From positions 1 through 64,000 of the forward strand of contig DAOUJQ010000006.1 of NCBI GenBank assembly GCA_034422455.1: 64,000 nt of DNA. The letters are read 5' to 3'. Position numbers and translations under genes: made by a program. Source of the DNA: UBA1127 sp034422455 (GTDB lineage Bacteria > Chloroflexota > Dehalococcoidia > Lucifugimonadales > UBA1127). This document shows, piece after piece, positions 49,770 through 57,395 of the stretch; within the stretch, counting starts at the first letter, position 1; every line of letters starts with the position of its first letter. Below the pieces are notes generated by a model. The model was not told the origin of the DNA, ran no database searches, and worked only from the letters and a program-made list of their open reading frames with translations.

Positions 49770-52294
49770 TGGAGCTCAAGGACTACCAGGCCGCCGCATT
49801 GCAGGCCTTTGACCGTTGGCGCGACGAATTGGCCCACGCCGAGGCGCAGTCCCGGGTGGGCATTGCCGCGTTGGAAAGCGCGAGTGTGCCAGTTCCTGAA
49901 GACTTGTTGAATTACCCAAAGAAGGCTTGGGAGATTCTCAAGAATGCTGGTGGGGTCGCGGAGATCGCGGGCCCTTACGTCAGCCGCACGGATGCCACAG
50001 GACGGCCCATCCCCCACGTCTGCTTCAAGGTGCCGACAGGCGGCGGCAAGACGCTCTTGGCCGCAGCCGCCGTCGAGCGGCTCTACATGCAAACCGGGCT
50101 GGTTCTCTGGATCATGCCCACCCGCGCCATCTATCAGCAGACCAGAAAGGCCCTGCGGGATCGGGAGCACCCGTACCGCCAGATGCTCGATCGGGCTAGT
50201 GGTGAACGGGTGAAGCTGCTGGAAAAGGACGACCTCTTTACGCAGGCGGACGTTGCCAACTACCTGTGCGTCATGCTGCTTATGCTCCCCGCCGCCAACC
50301 GCCAACGGGGCAGGGACTTCCTGCGCATGTTCCGCGACTCGGGCCGCTACCCCACCCTTTTCCCCGACAGCGATGACGCCCTTGGCGACGCCCGTCTGCT
50401 GCAAGGGTACCCCGACTTGGACCGTGCCGAGGGCGGCCCCGTCAAGCACAGCCTCTACAACGTCTTCAAGATGCTCCGGCCCGTCGTCGTGCTGGACGAG
50501 GCCCATAAGGCCTACGGGGCGCCGGACCAAGCCGCAGAGTTCGTGCGCTCCGTCAATCAGCTTGATCCTTCCCTGGTGCTGGAGCTCTCCGCCACCCCGA
50601 ACAGGAACGTCAGCAACCTGCTGGTGGACATCTCAGGCGTCGAGCTCAAGAGCGAGGAGATGATCAAGCTTCCTGTGCAGGTCACATCCTTCACTGCCGC
50701 GGAGTGGGAACACACCCTTGCGCAAGCCCATGATGAACTGGACAAGCTGGCGCGGGAAGCAGAGTCGCTCCAGTACGCCGAGGGGCGCTACATCCGCCCC
50801 ATCGCCGTCGTCCGTGTCGAGCGCACCGGCAGAGACCAGCGTGACGGAGAGCGCGTTCACGCGGAGGACGTGCGGGAGTATCTGGTGCAGAACTTGGGCG
50901 TCGCGCCGGACGCCGTCGCGGTCAAGTCGTCGGAGCAAGACGATCTGGGCAAGGAAGACCTCTTGTCGGAGTATTCGCAAGTGCGGTGGATCATCACCAA
51001 GGCCGCGTTGATGGAGGGGTGGGACTGCCCCTTCGCCTACGTGCTGGTGATGCTGGACAACACGCAGGCCCAGCGCGCCTTGACGCAGCTGGTAGGACGC
51101 GTCATGCGCCAGCCCCATGCGCGGCGTACCAGCAGGGATTCCCTTGACCAATGCTATGTGTACTGCTGGAACACCAACGTGGGCATGGCGGTCAACCAAG
51201 TCAAGGCCGGGTTGGAGCAGGAAGGCCTGACCGGCTTGGGTGATGAGGTGTTTGGGACTTCGGCGGACTTCCGGCGGGTTACCGTACAGCGGCGTGAACG
51301 GTTCTTGGGCAAGGAAATCTTTCTCCCCCGTGTCCTCCACGCAGACGGCGACAAGTTTATTGAACTGGACTACCAACGGCATATCCTTCCCGGCATTGAT
51401 TGGAATGCCATCAAGGACTTGGACCCACAGGCCATGCAGCCTGACACCGCCAGGCGCCAGAGCGCGACGGTTGACGTTGGCCCTGCCCCGGCTGTCTTTC
51501 ACGCGCCGGAAGAGTTGTACATTGATAAGACGATTTCCATCGCGTGGTTCGCCCGCCGCCTTTCGGACGTGGTGCCCAATGCGTGGCAGGGCGCCCGTTA
51601 CGCGCAAGCATTGATCGATCGGCTCAGGTCCTCCGGCGCTGACGACGATCATATCTTTGACAGACGCGCCGACTATGCCTATGCCTTGTGGGAGCACGTC
51701 AAGGAACACGTTGAACGTCAGTCTGAGGCTATCTACCGAGGTAAATTCAACAGGGGCGAAATCCGCTTCGACCTTGAGTCAGACCAGTACAACTTCCGTA
51801 TGCAGGAGTCGTACAGCATTCCGCTTCCTGACGACGTCGGTATCATGGCCGGTAAGGACGGGCGTCCCCTCCAGCTTAACCTCTTTGAGCCCGTCTACAC
51901 CCAACATTTTGACTCCAACCTTGAACGCAACTTTGCAAGATACCTGGATGAACAAAAGGCGCTCCAATGGTGGCACCGTGTCGCCGTTCGTCAAAAGGGA
52001 GACTACTACCTGCGCGGATGGAAGCAAGACCGCATTTGGCCGGACTTTGTCGCACTGGGAGGCGAGCACGACGGCAAGCCGCACCTTCTGGTCTTTGAGA
52101 CCAAGGGAGAGCACCTTAAGGGCAACCCGGACACCGACTACAAGGAGAAGGTGCTTGAGACGCTGCAATCCGCCTTCAATGTCGGGAAGATGACCATCAA
52201 TGACGGTCCCGCCAAGGGTACCTTCCGGCTTGTGTTCAACGAGCGCGAGTTTCCGGAAGCCCTTGCAGCCCTGTCAAACACATACAGCCCATAA
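49769..52294 (+). CDS. res: Type III restriction-modification Res subunit (DEAD helicase/nuclease)
   Basis: 841 residues. SF2 helicase motifs are clear: Walker A VPTGGGKT (about 90), WIMPTRAIYQQT, DEAH in VVLDEAHKAYG, SATPNRN, and LVGRVMRQP (motif VI). The C-terminal endonuclease (about 755-790) has WPDFVAL and LLVFETKGEHLKG, a PD-(D/E)xK pattern. Res translocates or slides and cuts DNA only in complex with Mod. It starts at ATG 49769, overlapping the mod stop. Because mod is interrupted, Res may be inactive in this strain. Confidence 0.93.
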   Translation: MELKDYQAAALQAFDRWRDELAHAEAQSRVGIAALESASVPVPEDLLNYPKKAWEILKNAGGVAEIAGPYVSRTDATGRPIPHVCFKVPTGGGKTLLAAAAVERLYMQTGLVLWIMPTRAIYQQTRKALRDREHPYRQMLDRASGERVKLLEKDDLFTQADVANYLCVMLLMLPAANRQRGRDFLRMFRDSGRYPTLFPDSDDALGDARLLQGYPDLDRAEGGPVKHSLYNVFKMLRPVVVLDEAHKAYGAPDQAAEFVRSVNQLDPSLVLELSATPNRNVSNLLVDISGVELKSEEMIKLPVQVTSFTAAEWEHTLAQAHDELDKLAREAESLQYAEGRYIRPIAVVRVERTGRDQRDGERVHAEDVREYLVQNLGVAPDAVAVKSSEQDDLGKEDLLSEYSQVRWIITKAALMEGWDCPFAYVLVMLDNTQAQRALTQLVGRVMRQPHARRTSRDSLDQCYVYCWNTNVGMAVNQVKAGLEQEGLTGLGDEVFGTSADFRRVTVQRRERFLGKEIFLPRVLHADGDKFIELDYQRHILPGIDWNAIKDLDPQAMQPDTARRQSATVDVGPAPAVFHAPEELYIDKTISIAWFARRLSDVVPNAWQGARYAQALIDRLRSSGADDDHIFDRRADYAYALWEHVKEHVERQSEAIYRGKFNRGEIRFDLESDQYNFRMQESYSIPLPDDVGIMAGKDGRPLQLNLFEPVYTQHFDSNLERNFARYLDEQKALQWWHRVAVRQKGDYYLRGWKQDRIWPDFVALGGEHDGKPHLLVFETKGEHLKGNPDTDYKEKVLETLQSAFNVGKMTINDGPAKGTFRLVFNEREFPEALAALSNTYSP

Positions 52295-52393
52295 GCCCTA
52301 CCGCCACCCCCCTGCCACCGCCCCCTTGCCCCCGCGACGCCCCCTCCGCTACCGTCGTCCCATGCAACGCCACACCATCGCCCGCACCAATGA

Positions 52394-52401
52394 TTTCGTT
52401 A
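52394..52401 (+). repeat. Target-site duplication, left copy
   Basis: TTTCGTTA, identical to 55300-55307. Eight bases is the usual duplication for the IS1595 family. Confidence 0.95.
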
Positions 52402-52424
52402 GGGAATTATATACTTGTGTACCA
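52402..52424 (+). repeat. Left terminal inverted repeat
   Basis: 23 bases, exact reverse complement of 55277-55299. Confidence 0.95.
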
Positions 52425-52431
52425 AAACCCC

Positions 52432-52459
52432 TTGACAACCCCCTAATCTGTGGTACACT
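52432..52459 (+). promoter_or_regulatory. Transposase promoter overlapping a sub-terminal repeat
   Basis: TTGACA (52432-52437), a 16-base spacer and TACACT (52454-52459) form a near-consensus promoter 14 bases before the transposase ATG. The -10 lies inside an imperfect inverted copy of the terminal repeat (52451-52472). Confidence 0.7.
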
Positions 52460-52472
52460 GAGTATATAAATC
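52451..52472 (-). repeat. Sub-terminal imperfect copy of the inverted repeat
   Basis: TGGTACAC-TG-AGTATATAA matches the inner end of the terminal repeat in the opposite orientation (TGGTACAC-A-AGTATATAA), 26 bases inside the left end. It is a candidate second transposase-binding site. Confidence 0.65.
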
Positions 52473-52473
52473 A

Positions 52474-53466
52474 ATGAGGGTATCGGACATGGTAAGCACC
52501 ACCAAGAGCGGCCCCGGCAAGAGCTTCCGCGAGGGTATCACGCTCATGGGCGCGGCGGAACTGTTTGGCGACCCCGAAACCGCCAACGCGTGGTTCGTGC
52601 AGCGTCGCTGGCCGGACGGGATACGGTGCCCCTACTGCGAGGCGGACACCATCACGCGGCGCAAGGGGAAGCGGTTGACCCCGCAGTACCACTGCACGAC
52701 GTGCGAGAGCAACTTCACGGTCAAGACGGGCACCATCATGCACGACTCGAAGCTCAGCCTTAGCAAGTGGGGCATGGCCTTCTACCTGTTCAACACCAGC
52801 TTGAAGGGCGTCAGCAGCATGAAGCTGCACCGCGACTTGGGGATCACCCAGAAGGCGGCATGGCACATGGCGCACCGCATCCGCGAGACGTGGAACGACG
52901 AGACCGAGAAGATGGTCGGCCCCGTCGAAGCGGACGAGACCTACATCGGCGGCAAGGAAGGGAACAAGCACGACGACAAGAAGCTCAACGCGGGGCGTGG
53001 GCCGGTGGGCAAGGCGGCGGTGGCGGGCATCAAGGACCGCACCACCAACAAGGTCAAGTCGCGGGTGGTCGAGCGCACGGACGCGGAGACGCTGCAGGGG
53101 TTCGTCCACGAAAGCACCGAGCGGGACACGCTGGTCTACACGGACGAGGCGCGGGCCTACGACGGGCTGCGGCGGGCGCGGAAGGTGGTCAAGCACAGCA
53201 TCCGTGAGTACGTGGACGGCGAGGCCCACACGAACGGCATCGAGTCGTTCTGGTCGCTGTTGAAGCGGGGCTACGTGGGCACCTACCACCACATGAGCGC
53301 AAAGCACTTGCAGCGGTACGTGGACGAGTTCGCGGGGCGGCACAACGCGCGGCCGCTGGACACCATTGAGCAGATGGGCGGGATGGTGACGCACGGCGAG
53401 GGGAAGCGGCTGACCTACGCGACGCTGATAGGCCCCAAGCCCACGCGCAACCCCCGGATGCTGTAA
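52474..53466 (+). CDS. IS1595-family transposase (ISXO2-like)
   Basis: 330 residues. An N-terminal zinc ribbon (CPYCEADTITRRKGKRLTPQYHCTTCESNF) is followed by the DDE-type catalytic domain, in which VEADETYIGGKEGN gives the first Asp, LVYTDEARAYDGL the second, and THTNGIES-like AHTNGIESFWSLLKRG the third conserved position. This layout is characteristic of IS1595/ISXO2 transposases. It is driven by a near-consensus promoter inside the element. The downstream cargo leader begins 10 bases after its stop, preceded by AAGGGGG. Confidence 0.95.
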   Translation: MRVSDMVSTTKSGPGKSFREGITLMGAAELFGDPETANAWFVQRRWPDGIRCPYCEADTITRRKGKRLTPQYHCTTCESNFTVKTGTIMHDSKLSLSKWGMAFYLFNTSLKGVSSMKLHRDLGITQKAAWHMAHRIRETWNDETEKMVGPVEADETYIGGKEGNKHDDKKLNAGRGPVGKAAVAGIKDRTTNKVKSRVVERTDAETLQGFVHESTERDTLVYTDEARAYDGLRRARKVVKHSIREYVDGEAHTNGIESFWSLLKRGYVGTYHHMSAKHLQRYVDEFAGRHNARPLDTIEQMGGMVTHGEGKRLTYATLIGPKPTRNPRML

Positions 53467-53476
53467 GGGGGTTGCC

Positions 53477-53626
53477 ATGAGTGCAAAGCCTCGCGCGCGC
53501 GTGAACACGCCAGAGAGAGAGAGAGAGAGGCGAGAACGCACGTTCTCGGCCAAACTTCAAGAACCGTACCCTTTGGACGGGCGACAATCTCCCCATCATG
53601 CGCGGACTCAACTCGGAGACGGTTGA
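53477..53626 (+). CDS. Out-of-frame leader of the phase-variable methyltransferase (OFF product)
   Basis: A 49-codon frame starting at ATG 53477, which has an excellent AAGGGGG site 5-6 bases upstream. It reads MSAKPRARVNTPERERERRE, runs through the (AG)9 tract, and then stops at 53624-53626. The methyltransferase frame immediately after the repeat encodes NFKNRTLWTGDNLPIMRGL, the expected N terminus, but has no start codon of its own. I interpret this as the translation start of the enzyme, with the repeat in an OFF length. Confidence 0.7.
   Translation: MSAKPRARVNTPERERERRERTFSAKLQEPYPLDGRQSPHHARTQLGDG
53512..53529 (+). repeat. (AG)9 simple sequence repeat at the 5' end of the methyltransferase gene
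   Basis: Nine AG units between the well-placed ATG (53477) and the catalytic frame. One more unit (or two fewer) joins the two frames, giving PERERERGENARS and then NFKNRTLWTGDN. Slipped-strand changes would switch expression. Confidence 0.85.
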
Positions 53627-54986
53627 CTTGATATACCTTGACCCGCCCTTCAACTCCAATCGCGACTATGCCGCGCCCATCGGGTCCGAGGCGGCGGGGG
53701 CTGCGTTCAAAGACACGTGGACGCTCTCCGACGTCGACATGGCGTGGCATGGGGAGATCGCGGAGGCCAACCCCGCCCTCTACCGCGTCATCGCGGCGGC
53801 GCGGGATGCGCACGGGAAGGGGATGCAGTCGTACTTGATTATGATGGCCGTGCGGCTGCTGGAAATGCGACGGCTGTTGAAGCCGACGGGGAGCATCTAC
53901 CTCCACTGTGACCCGACGGCCTCCCACTACTTGAAGATGGTCATGGACACGGTGTTTGGGCGCGAACGCTTCCAAGCCGACATCACGTGGAAGCGCACCA
54001 GCTCCCACAATGACCGTGCCTTTGGGAGCGTGTCGGACTCCATCCTGTTCTACGGGAACCCCGCGCCGGTCGAGCGGGCGCGCGTCCCACTAGACCCGGA
54101 CTACGTAGCGCGTTTCTACCGCCACAAGGACAAGCGCGGCACATACCGGACAGACAACCTTACGGGGCCGGGTATATCGCAAGGGGAGAGTGGAGAACCT
54201 TGGAAGGGCGCGGATCCAACCGAGGCGGGTCGATGCTGGTCTGTCCCGCGCACCGGCGAGTACGCCGCGTGGATCGCGAAGAACGTCATTCCAGGGTACG
54301 ACGCCATCGCGGGCATTCACGCCAGGCTGGACGCGCTGGACAAGGCGGGGTTGATTGCGTGGCCGGTCAAGGGAAGGCGGGTGCCGCAACTCAAACGGTA
54401 TCTCGAAGCGTCGGCGGGGCAACCGGCGGGCGACGTGTGGACGGATATTCCCACCATCGGGGCGCACGCCAAGGAACGGAGAAAGTACCCAACGCAAAAG
54501 CCGCGGCTGCTGCTGGAGCGCATCATCCGTGCGAGTTCCAATGAGAACGATGTTGTCCTAGACCCCTTCTGCGGATGCGCGACAGCCCTCGTCGCGGCGG
54601 AGAAGTTGCAACGGCAATGGATAGGGATTGACCTATCTCCACAAGCCAAGACGCTCATTGAGACGCGGGCAAGAACGGAGTTGGGGCTGTTCGCATGGCG
54701 GGCGGTCTACCGCGAGGACATACCTCGGCGTACCGACATGGGGAAGTTACCCCCCTACCGGACGCATAGACACACGCTGTATGGGCTGTATGAGGGCAAG
54801 TGTGCAGGATGCCGCAACACCTTCGAGTTTCGCAACTTGACCGTTGACCACATCGTCTCCCAGCACGACGGAGGGACGGACCACATCGAAAACCTACAAC
54901 CGCTTTGCGGGGCGTGCAACAGCATGAAGGGCAAGGGGACGCAAGAGGCGTTCATTGCCAAGTTGAAGCATATGGGGCTTCGCTAG
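53598..54986 (+). CDS. DNA methyltransferase fused to HNH endonuclease, transposon cargo
   Basis: 462 residues are open from ATG 53598, but the family N terminus (KNRTLWTGDNLPIM) lies upstream in the same frame and is joined to a start only if the AG repeat changes length. The methyltransferase part (about 1-370) is of the beta class: LIYLDPPFNSNRDY first, YPTQKPRLLLERII, then DPFCGCATALVAAEKLQRQWIGIDL as the SAM site. A C-terminal HNH domain (about 395-462) has CAGC, TVDHIVSQHDGGTD, ENLQPLCGACNSMKGKG, with all metal and catalytic residues. A single-chain restriction-modification or nicking enzyme is possible. The internal ATG 53598 has no Shine-Dalgarno site. Confidence 0.85.
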   Translation: MRGLNSETVDLIYLDPPFNSNRDYAAPIGSEAAGAAFKDTWTLSDVDMAWHGEIAEANPALYRVIAAARDAHGKGMQSYLIMMAVRLLEMRRLLKPTGSIYLHCDPTASHYLKMVMDTVFGRERFQADITWKRTSSHNDRAFGSVSDSILFYGNPAPVERARVPLDPDYVARFYRHKDKRGTYRTDNLTGPGISQGESGEPWKGADPTEAGRCWSVPRTGEYAAWIAKNVIPGYDAIAGIHARLDALDKAGLIAWPVKGRRVPQLKRYLEASAGQPAGDVWTDIPTIGAHAKERRKYPTQKPRLLLERIIRASSNENDVVLDPFCGCATALVAAEKLQRQWIGIDLSPQAKTLIETRARTELGLFAWRAVYREDIPRRTDMGKLPPYRTHRHTLYGLYEGKCAGCRNTFEFRNLTVDHIVSQHDGGTDHIENLQPLCGACNSMKGKGTQEAFIAKLKHMGLR

Positions 54987-54996
54987 GAGGAACGCG

Positions 54997-55272
54997 ATGG
55001 TGAAGAAGCGGACTGCGAGCAAGGCAAAGCAGCGTGCCCGCACCTATGCCGTGCGGAGCAAGAAGGGAGTGAGGCGAGTGGGCGTGACAACGAGGCCAAC
55101 ACGACGGGGAAGGCCAGTGGAGTACCCAATGCCGGAACCTATCGACGGCGCGACGCCGGAGCGGGTTGCGGAGGTGGTGCTACAGGCCAAGCCAAAGACG
55201 ACGTGGCGGTACATGGAAGCGGCTCGAAACCGGCGTCGAAAGGCCCCTAATTCCGACGGGCCGAAATCGTAG
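54997..55272 (+). CDS. Small basic cargo protein of the transposon, unknown function
   Basis: 91 residues, very rich in Lys/Arg in the first 40 (MVKKRTASKAKQRARTY), with an AT-hook-like RRGRPVEYP, then a short helical domain (DGATPERVAEVVLQAKPKTTWRYMEAA) and a basic tail. It starts 10 bases after the methyltransferase stop with TAGGAGGAA upstream, so it is the last gene of the same transcript and ends 4 bases before the right inverted repeat. DNA binding is likely; it could assist the nuclease/methyltransferase or transposition. Confidence 0.7.
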   Translation: MVKKRTASKAKQRARTYAVRSKKGVRRVGVTTRPTRRGRPVEYPMPEPIDGATPERVAEVVLQAKPKTTWRYMEAARNRRRKAPNSDGPKS

Positions 55273-55276
55273 CTGG

Positions 55277-55299
55277 TGGTACACAAGTATATAATTCCC
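55277..55299 (-). repeat. Right terminal inverted repeat
   Basis: 23 bases, exact reverse complement of 52402-52424. Confidence 0.95.
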
Positions 55300-55307
55300 T
55301 TTCGTTA
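55300..55307 (+). repeat. Target-site duplication, right copy
   Basis: TTTCGTTA, identical to 52394-52401. Confidence 0.95.
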
Positions 55308-55423
55308 CGGCCGACACCGTTCGACCGTCGACGTGCGCTCCGGCGGACGAGAAGGGGGGATTGTTTCCGCTGGGCGGAAAATTCCGTCCTGTAGCTGAAG
55401 TGTGCAATCTCAGCTACAAAACG
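55308..55423 (+). repeat. Dispersed non-coding repeat, 3' part of copy B, with hairpin
   Basis: GGGATTGTTTCC (55357 on) to the hairpin TGTAGCTGA/TCAGCTACA (55390-55398, 55410-55418) aligns with 28623-28689. The 5' part of the same copy is 52309-52401, on the other side of the transposon. Confidence 0.55.
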
Positions 55424-55482
55424 AAAACGCAAAGCAGTTCGACTCAGCTACGAAAACCGACGAAACAATTGCCGGTGAAGCC

Positions 55483-56850
55483 CTACCGCGGGTCGATCGG
55501 CGTCAGCCGCACGCCCAGCGCGCGCTCGCACCAGGCCGCCGCGTTCAGCAGCCGCTCCTCCTGGAACGGCCCCGACGCCAGCTGCACCCCCAGCGGCATC
55601 CCGTTCTCCGCCAGCCCCGTCGGGATGTTGATCGCCGGGCAGGCCAGCCACGTCCACGGCGCCTGGAAGTACGTCGGCCCCGTCGTCGACCGGTCGGCCG
55701 GCGCCGGCCCCGGCGTCCCCGGGCTCAGCAGCACGTCGTACTGCGCGTACACGCCGGTCATCTCCGACTGCAGCTGCCGCCGGGCGTCCCGCGCCACGAT
55801 GAAGTCCGTCGGCGCCGCCGCCATCGCCGTCTCGATACGGTCGCGGATCCGGGGGCCGTAGTCCTCCCGGTGGCTGGCGAAGCTCTCGCGGTGGAACTCC
55901 GCGGCCTCGGTCCACGCCACCACGCCGATGTGCTCCGGGCTCTTGTCGAAGAGCGACGGCATCGCCGCCTCTTCCACCGTCGCTCCGGCGGCGGCCAGCT
56001 TCTGCGCGACGTCGTCCACCTGGCGGCGGATCTCATCGTCGGCGCGCTCGTAGAAGAACTGCCGCACCAGCCCGATGCGCGGCGCCCGGCCCTGGCGCGT
56101 GGCCGCGGCGTGGTAGGCGCCCACCGTCTGGCACGCGCCCATCGGGTCCTTGGGGTCGTACCCCGCGATGGCGTCCAGCACCAGCGCGGCGTCCTCTACC
56201 GTCCGCACCATGATGCCTACGTGGTCGGTGGAGTGGCTGACCGGCACCACCCCGTGCGCGCTGATGCGCCCGTGCGTCGGCTTCAGCCCGACGATGCCGT
56301 TGTAGACCGACGGCCGCAGCGTCGACCCGACCGTCTGCGACCCCGTCGCCACCGGCACCATGCCCGCCGCGACGGCCGCGCCAGAGCCGCTGCTCGAGCC
56401 GCCCGGCGTGTGCGCCCGGTTCCACGGGTTGTACGTGTCCGACGGGTCGCCGTCCGCGAACTCCGTCGTGACCGTCTTGCCCAGGATGATCGCGCCCGCC
56501 TGCCGGAACAGCGCGACGCAGTGGGCGTCGTACTCCGGCACGAAGTCCGCCATCAGCGGCGAGCCCGCCGTCGTCAGCAGCCCGGCCGTGTAGAAGATGT
56601 CCTTCAGCCCGACGGGCACCCCGTGCATCGGCCCGCGCGGCCCGGAGATCTCCAGCTCGATCGCCGAGGCGCGAGCTGCCGCCAGCGCGCCCTCCCGGTC
56701 GACGGTGACCCACGCCTGCAGCGCCCCGTCGTGCTCGTCGATGCGGGCCAGCAGCGCCTCCACCAGCGCCACCGGCGAGAGGCGCCCTTCGCGGATGGCC
56801 GCCGCGGCCTGGGCGGCGGAGAGTTCGTGCGGCTTTGGCTGCGTCGTCAT
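55483..56850 (-). CDS. Amidase (amidase-signature family)
   Basis: 455 residues of the amidase-signature family. The Ser-cisSer-Lys triad is visible as Lys in MHGVPVGLKDIF, and the Gly/Ser-rich PGGSSSGSGAAVAAGMVPVATGSQTVGS holds the other two residues. The family includes GatA and many broad-specificity amidases. No gatB or gatC is adjacent, and the sequence lacks clear GatA hallmarks, so a catabolic amidase is more likely. ATG 56850 has CGGGAGGACTGCC upstream. Confidence 0.9.
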   Translation of the reverse strand: MTTQPKPHELSAAQAAAAIREGRLSPVALVEALLARIDEHDGALQAWVTVDREGALAAARASAIELEISGPRGPMHGVPVGLKDIFYTAGLLTTAGSPLMADFVPEYDAHCVALFRQAGAIILGKTVTTEFADGDPSDTYNPWNRAHTPGGSSSGSGAAVAAGMVPVATGSQTVGSTLRPSVYNGIVGLKPTHGRISAHGVVPVSHSTDHVGIMVRTVEDAALVLDAIAGYDPKDPMGACQTVGAYHAAATRQGRAPRIGLVRQFFYERADDEIRRQVDDVAQKLAAAGATVEEAAMPSLFDKSPEHIGVVAWTEAAEFHRESFASHREDYGPRIRDRIETAMAAAPTDFIVARDARRQLQSEMTGVYAQYDVLLSPGTPGPAPADRSTTGPTYFQAPWTWLACPAINIPTGLAENGMPLGVQLASGPFQEERLLNAAAWCERALGVRLTPIDPR

Positions 56851-56927
56851 GGCAGTCCTCCCGGACAGGGTTCATGTGGCGGCATGCTATCATGGCGGCC
56901 AAGACTCCGCATTGTGGGGGATGGTGC

Positions 56928-57350
56928 ATGCCGGTGATGTCTCAGTCGCAGATGGAGGAGTTCCTGCGGGCGCCACGCATCGCCCACTTCATCACCCTGC
57001 GCTCCGACGGCTCGCCCCACGTCGCGCCCGTCTGGTACGAGTACGTCGACGGCGAGTTCCTCGTCTGGACGAGCCGCCGGTTCCGGAAGGTCAGGAACAT
57101 CGAGGGCGACGCGCGAATCGCCCTGTCCATCGCCAGCGAGGACCAGCCCTACCGCTACGTCGTCGCGGAGGGCGAGGTCACCGTCAGCGACGCCGACGTC
57201 TGGGACATTGGCCTCTCCATCGCAACCCGGTACGAGGGTGCCGAAGGCGCCGCTGCGTTCCTGGAGGAGTACTACGAGGAAGGCCAGAGCGTCGTCCTCC
57301 GCCTGACGCCCCGCCGAGTCATGTCCTGGACCGACGAAGGGGACGCCTAG
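56928..57350 (+). CDS. PPOX-class (pyridoxamine 5'-phosphate oxidase-like) flavin/F420 protein
   Basis: 140 residues with a split beta-barrel. RIAHFITLRSDGSPHVAPVWYEYVDGEFLVWT is typical of PPOX-fold FMN or F420-dependent reductases, and RKVRNIEGDARIALSI is the cofactor phosphate region. The C-terminal RLTPRRVMSW closes the barrel. ATG 56928 is chosen for a GGGGGA site. F420-dependent relatives are common in Chloroflexota and Actinobacteria; which cofactor is used here cannot be told. Confidence 0.87.
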   Translation: MPVMSQSQMEEFLRAPRIAHFITLRSDGSPHVAPVWYEYVDGEFLVWTSRRFRKVRNIEGDARIALSIASEDQPYRYVVAEGEVTVSDADVWDIGLSIATRYEGAEGAAAFLEEYYEEGQSVVLRLTPRRVMSWTDEGDA

Positions 57351-57395
57351 TCGCTGCCCCTGCTCCTGATCCCCGATCCCGCACGAGGCTGTGTA

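Larger units (their letters stand above)
52402..55299 (+). mobile_element. IS1595-family transposon carrying a methyltransferase-HNH cargo
   Basis: A 2898-bp unit bounded by 23-bp perfect terminal inverted repeats (52402-52424 and 55277-55299, starting GGGAATTATATACTTG) and flanked by an 8-bp direct repeat TTTCGTTA. It encodes an IS1595-type transposase and three downstream reading frames: a 49-codon leader, the methyltransferase-HNH protein and a small basic protein. The ends and duplication are perfect, so insertion is recent. It interrupts a dispersed hairpin repeat. Passenger genes are known in some IS1595 elements; this cargo is unusual. Confidence 0.95.

Noticed and set aside
53512..53529. 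CRISPR or tandem-repeat array at the AG tract
   Set aside because: It is a simple dinucleotide run with no spacer structure; no CRISPR array or cas gene was seen anywhere in the window.
54997..55272. Small cargo protein as an antitoxin
   Set aside because: The basic composition suggests DNA binding, but no toxin partner or antitoxin fold is recognisable, so no such function was assigned.
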